From Verrucomicrobiaceae bacterium (GTDB taxonomy: Bacteria; Verrucomicrobiota; Verrucomicrobiia; Verrucomicrobiales; Akkermansiaceae), in assembly GCA_027487435.1 (NCBI GenBank), contig JAIYDP010000106.1, positions 1-64,000 of the forward strand: a stretch of 64,000 nucleotides of DNA. The letters run 5' to 3'. Below the pieces are notes generated by a model. The model saw only the letters and a list, made by a program, of their open reading frames with translations, was not told the DNA's origin and searched no databases. Numbering within the stretch: position 1 is the stretch's first letter; each line of letters opens with the position of its first letter. Made by a program: the position numbers and the translations under genes. Below, piece by piece: positions 61,328 through 64,000 of the stretch.

Positions 61328-63115
61328 TCAAAACGTCCCGTAGCCTGTGGGCGCGCTTGGTGATGTCGGATTCGACCCCGTTTTGCTGTGCGCATTCTTC
61401 ACCTTGTATGCAATGAACATGACCAGCGCTACGACGGCCATCAAAGTGACAAACATCTCAATCGTCAGCGCGCAACTCCAAGCAAGTCACCATGAAATGC
61501 ACCCAGTGTTCTCTCCAAAAGCTGTAGGCTGCGTGAGCAGTTTGGGAATTCTCCTTCTCAGCAGTCGCCGCTGCAGCAGCAGCAAGTTCTTCCATCTCGC
61601 CCTCCTCAGCATCCTCCTCATCATCGGCGTCATGAACAGACAGCAGCATCTCTCGACGAAAGTCTGCGTAAACGGGACCCTCGTCTTCTTGCTCATGTGA
61701 AGAATACCTATCAGATTAGAGGGTATGGTGGTGTGGGGGGGGAGCACAGCTTCTGGACGACTCGGTCTGCTTTATCCGCAAAGATCCCAAACACAGAGGA
61801 GCCGGTGTCGAAAATGACTGTGAACTTCTGCTTCGGAGAGCCGACGAACAGGTCGATGAAGTACCTGACGGCGTCAGCACAAGCTTCATTCACGCAGACT
61901 GAGTGCCCTTCTTGTTTCGAACTGGGACTCGTTCGACCTCGGCATTACTCATTTGCTCGAGGGATTGCATGCGCCGAACAGGCAGACGGTGAACGGGAGG
62001 AGCGACCAACGCGTCGTGAGCGAATTGAGCCTCCACGACGGGTGAGTAATTCTTCTTCAACTTTGCAATGCCCAAGTGCACATTACTCAAGTCTGTCACG
62101 TCGAAGCTGATGAGTGAGCGGATGCCAGCAAAAGAGCCCATACAGTACAAGGAACTGACGGAAGAACACATCTCCGATCAAAATCGCATCCATCATTCCT
62201 GGCAACCGCTGCACACAGCTTTGCTTCGATCGCGACAAATACCATGACGATGACGGGATCTCGTAGTAGTGATCGCCTATTTGAACAAAGAATGAGTTTT
62301 CCAGGTCGTAGTGATCATGAAAAAGGGCGTAGGCGGAGTCTGTGAAGCGACCGTTCATGTCTCCATCAGGAATGACAAGACATGATGTGCCGCTGTCAAG
62401 GATGCCAGGCACAGACTTTGACTGATACTCATTGCTCCAGCGAAGCAACTCGACGGAAGAGTCGGGCGATTTGCCAAACTTGATGGATGTGATGGAGATG
62501 GCGTAGTCAACAGTGGACACAATGGGAGAAAAGCGCATCTCTCCTTCAATTGCGTCCCGATCAAACCCTCCGATCTGCAACTCCGCTGCTTTGTGAGTAT
62601 GATGAAGCAGAATGCAAAATAGCACCAGCATCATCGGTGGAAAAGAAAGAGAACTGTCGCTTGATATCGTGATGGTTGTGGTAATCATCGTCCTTATTCG
62701 TCAACGCAAACAGCAGAGGCAGTGGAAGGCTTGGATTCGCTCGAGGTAAACCAAAGCCTTCTCGGATTAGGCGCAGATCAGACAGGGAGAGGTACCTAGA
62801 ATGCCGTCGACACCATTGAAGTCAGGAGAGTTGCAATCAACAATGCAGCCGAATGGAGCCTTCGATTCAAGACGTCCCAGCTGACTTGATAAGCTAAGAA
62901 AAGACAACGCTTACATTTACAACGTCAGTCCCAGTGAACCCCCCCAACCGTGTTGTGTCCGCGTAGTGCAACAGAAATTTCTTATTTGGGTGATCTTCAA
63001 ACGTATCAGATTCCGACGCCTTGTAGTGACGGGACTTTGACGGGTCATACGGATGACGAAATCCCTCTGCAAGAAGAAACGCTGTTACAAAGAGCAGCAG
63101 CACAGGTTGGGCCAT
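61328..63115 (-). CDS. Circularly permuted pepsin-type aspartic protease, membrane-anchored
   Basis: Eight exons, 63115-62915, 62880-62796, 62757-62626, 62585-62144, 62106-61949, 61910-61748, 61707-61491 and 61456-61328, give 508 residues. Every phase agrees and every intron is 34-40 nt. The signal peptide MAQPVLLLFVTAFLLAEG runs straight into FRHPYDPSKSRHYKA and the flap HYADTTRLGG, which in pepsins come after the first catalytic Asp. Then follow DGILGFGLP, ELQIGGFDRDAIEGE, the second active-site motif GILDSGTSCLVIPD (about residue 200), ILIGDVFFRQFLVLFD and LGIAKLKK, the normal pepsin C-terminus. A propeptide-like linker (RLPVRRMQSLEQM) leads to YFIDLFVGSPKQKFTVIFDTGSS, the normal N-terminal strand with the first Asp (about residue 372). 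An acidic/Ala linker, a membrane helix (FVTLMAVVALVMFIA) and a short tail end it. The intron joining linker to DTGSS has two or three possible acceptors. Two adjacent broken genes is the main alternative. Confidence 0.75.
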
Positions 63116-63365
63116 GATGCCGTTCTTAAAATAGTCTAATGAAAGGTTTCATGGTACAAGTAACTTTGTTAAATTTGACAGCCTGTTAACTGTTTGTTTT
63201 CTCTTTTCTCTTTGTTCCTTGAGGACAAAGAGTCCATCGTTTGTTTTTGTGTTTTTACAAAGAAAATTTAAATGGAAGCAAGCCAATGACGTTCTATCCC
63301 ACTTGTCATGTCAGGATGACGTCCGTTAAAACTAACAAGTCTTTAGTTTTGCTTGGACTGTCGGA
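63116..63365. promoter_or_regulatory. Divergent promoter with TGTTAAC elements
   Basis: The gap contains TGTTAAA at 63167-63173 and TGTTAAC at 63184-63190, 69 bp upstream of the protease ATG, and a TTTTCTCTTTTCTC tract. The TPR gene starts at 63366. Confidence 0.4.
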
Positions 63366-64000
63366 ATGCCAGTCAGCAAACACGATTCATGGAGGGAAGA
63401 GGATGCCCAAGCGCGAGAGATCATGGAGCAGCCTGGAGATGACGAACTTGTTCAGAGTGTTCGGGGGGGCCTCTTCAAAAGAAAAGACTTCCTTGACAAG
63501 GAAGAAGCAGGTTTGAACGGCCTTACTGTCGTAACTTGGAAGCGAAGTCTCATCCTGAGCGACTCTACTACTTCCGCAAATTTGAAAATGTTGACAACTT
63601 GATCGAGATGTGCTCTCGGAAGGCAAAATTCTGCTTTCCTCACTCTGACCCTACAGTTAAACCACAATCCAGTCAACCTACAGTGTCTTGCAATCAGAGC
63701 CTCCTCATACATGAAACGCGGAGACTTTGAAGCTGCTGCAGTGGACTACTCGCAGCTAATTTTATCTCACCGAGATGACGTGTCATTTTTGTACAATAGA
63801 GGATGCGCTTACGAGAAGTTGGGCAAGTTCGACTTGGTGACTCATTTGCACCACTCCTCTTATCCTGTAGGCAATCGACGATTTCTCAAATGTTTTGAAG
63901 ATTGATCCGAATCACGTCCCCGCAGCGTACGCACGTGGTGCGTGCCAGAACCGCGTTGGCAACTTTGACAAGGCCATTGAGGACTACACTCTCGTCTCGT
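63366..64000 (+). CDS. TPR repeat protein, 3' partial
   Basis: Exons 63366-63510, 63543-63622, 63657-63836 and 63871 onward run past the window end. After an acidic N-terminus of about 65 residues, tandem tetratricopeptide repeats appear: LAIRASSYMKRGDFEAAAVD, YNRGCAYEKLGKFDLAIDDF, then a third (AAYARGACQNRVGNFDKAIE). TPRs are protein-binding scaffolds. The partner is unknown. The intron at 63623-63656 uses a GC donor, which is needed to keep the repeat register. Confidence 0.85.

Noticed and set aside
61700-62110. A second, separate aspartic protease gene starting near 62000
   Set aside because: Sequence after its DTGSS is not protease-like (acidic linker and membrane helix), the upstream gene lacks DTG, and all exons join in frame. 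It is kept only as the alternative to permutation.
1-64000. CRISPR arrays, insertion sequences or prokaryotic operons
   Set aside because: No spaced repeats, terminal inverted repeats or transposase motifs were seen, and the intron-rich genes are eukaryotic.

Overview
This window is nuclear DNA from a unicellular eukaryote. The evidence is spliceosomal GT-AG introns in almost every gene, two dynein/kinase/Mediator-type gene families, a eukaryotic tRNA-Ala, and nucleus-encoded mitochondrial proteins with import-type N-termini (F1-ATPase delta, succinyl-CoA ligase alpha, Tim17). The standard genetic code fits: TAA, TAG and TGA all end genes. The lineage cannot be named from sequence alone. An aerobic protist, probably ciliated/flagellated, is the best description. 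The genome is very compact. Introns are mostly 20-45 nt, intergenic gaps are often under 100 bp, and divergent start codons can be only 26 bp apart.

Layout: a membrane TKL kinase with a beta-helix ectodomain (1-3299, 5' end missing); a Mediator Med12-like protein (complement 3895-8187); a weakly coding and pyrimidine-rich stretch (8201-9260); tRNA-Ala(AGC); a cathepsin B-like protease with an unusual C-terminal extension (9466-11002, possibly further). Then comes a tightly packed housekeeping block: F1-ATPase delta, succinyl-CoA ligase alpha, a Sys1-like membrane protein, a long coiled-coil protein, Tim17, a RING-H2 protein, a CAMK/SNF1-type kinase, folylpolyglutamate synthase and an RMND1/DUF155 protein. 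Next are a 14-kb dynein heavy chain (23293-37467), an SH3-BAR-PH protein, an MDR oxidoreductase, an orphan, and a 16.4-kb gene for a 5436-residue protein with C-terminal WD repeats (41757-58140). The right end has a DnaJ/thioredoxin-like protein, an uncertain GC-rich stretch, a pepsin-type protease whose parts are in permuted order (61328-63115), and a TPR protein running off the window.

Three genes serve mitochondrial energy metabolism and import. Dynein and perhaps the coiled-coil protein point to a cilium. Many gene starts lie next to a TGTTAAC-like element that looks like a core promoter signal.

The most unusual items are the circularly permuted aspartic protease, the dynein whose AAA1 ATP site looks dead, the giant nearly intron-less gene, the minute introns, and the TGTTAAC element. 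Exon models were built by hand. For genes with stated exon sums the frames close exactly, but no transcript data were available.
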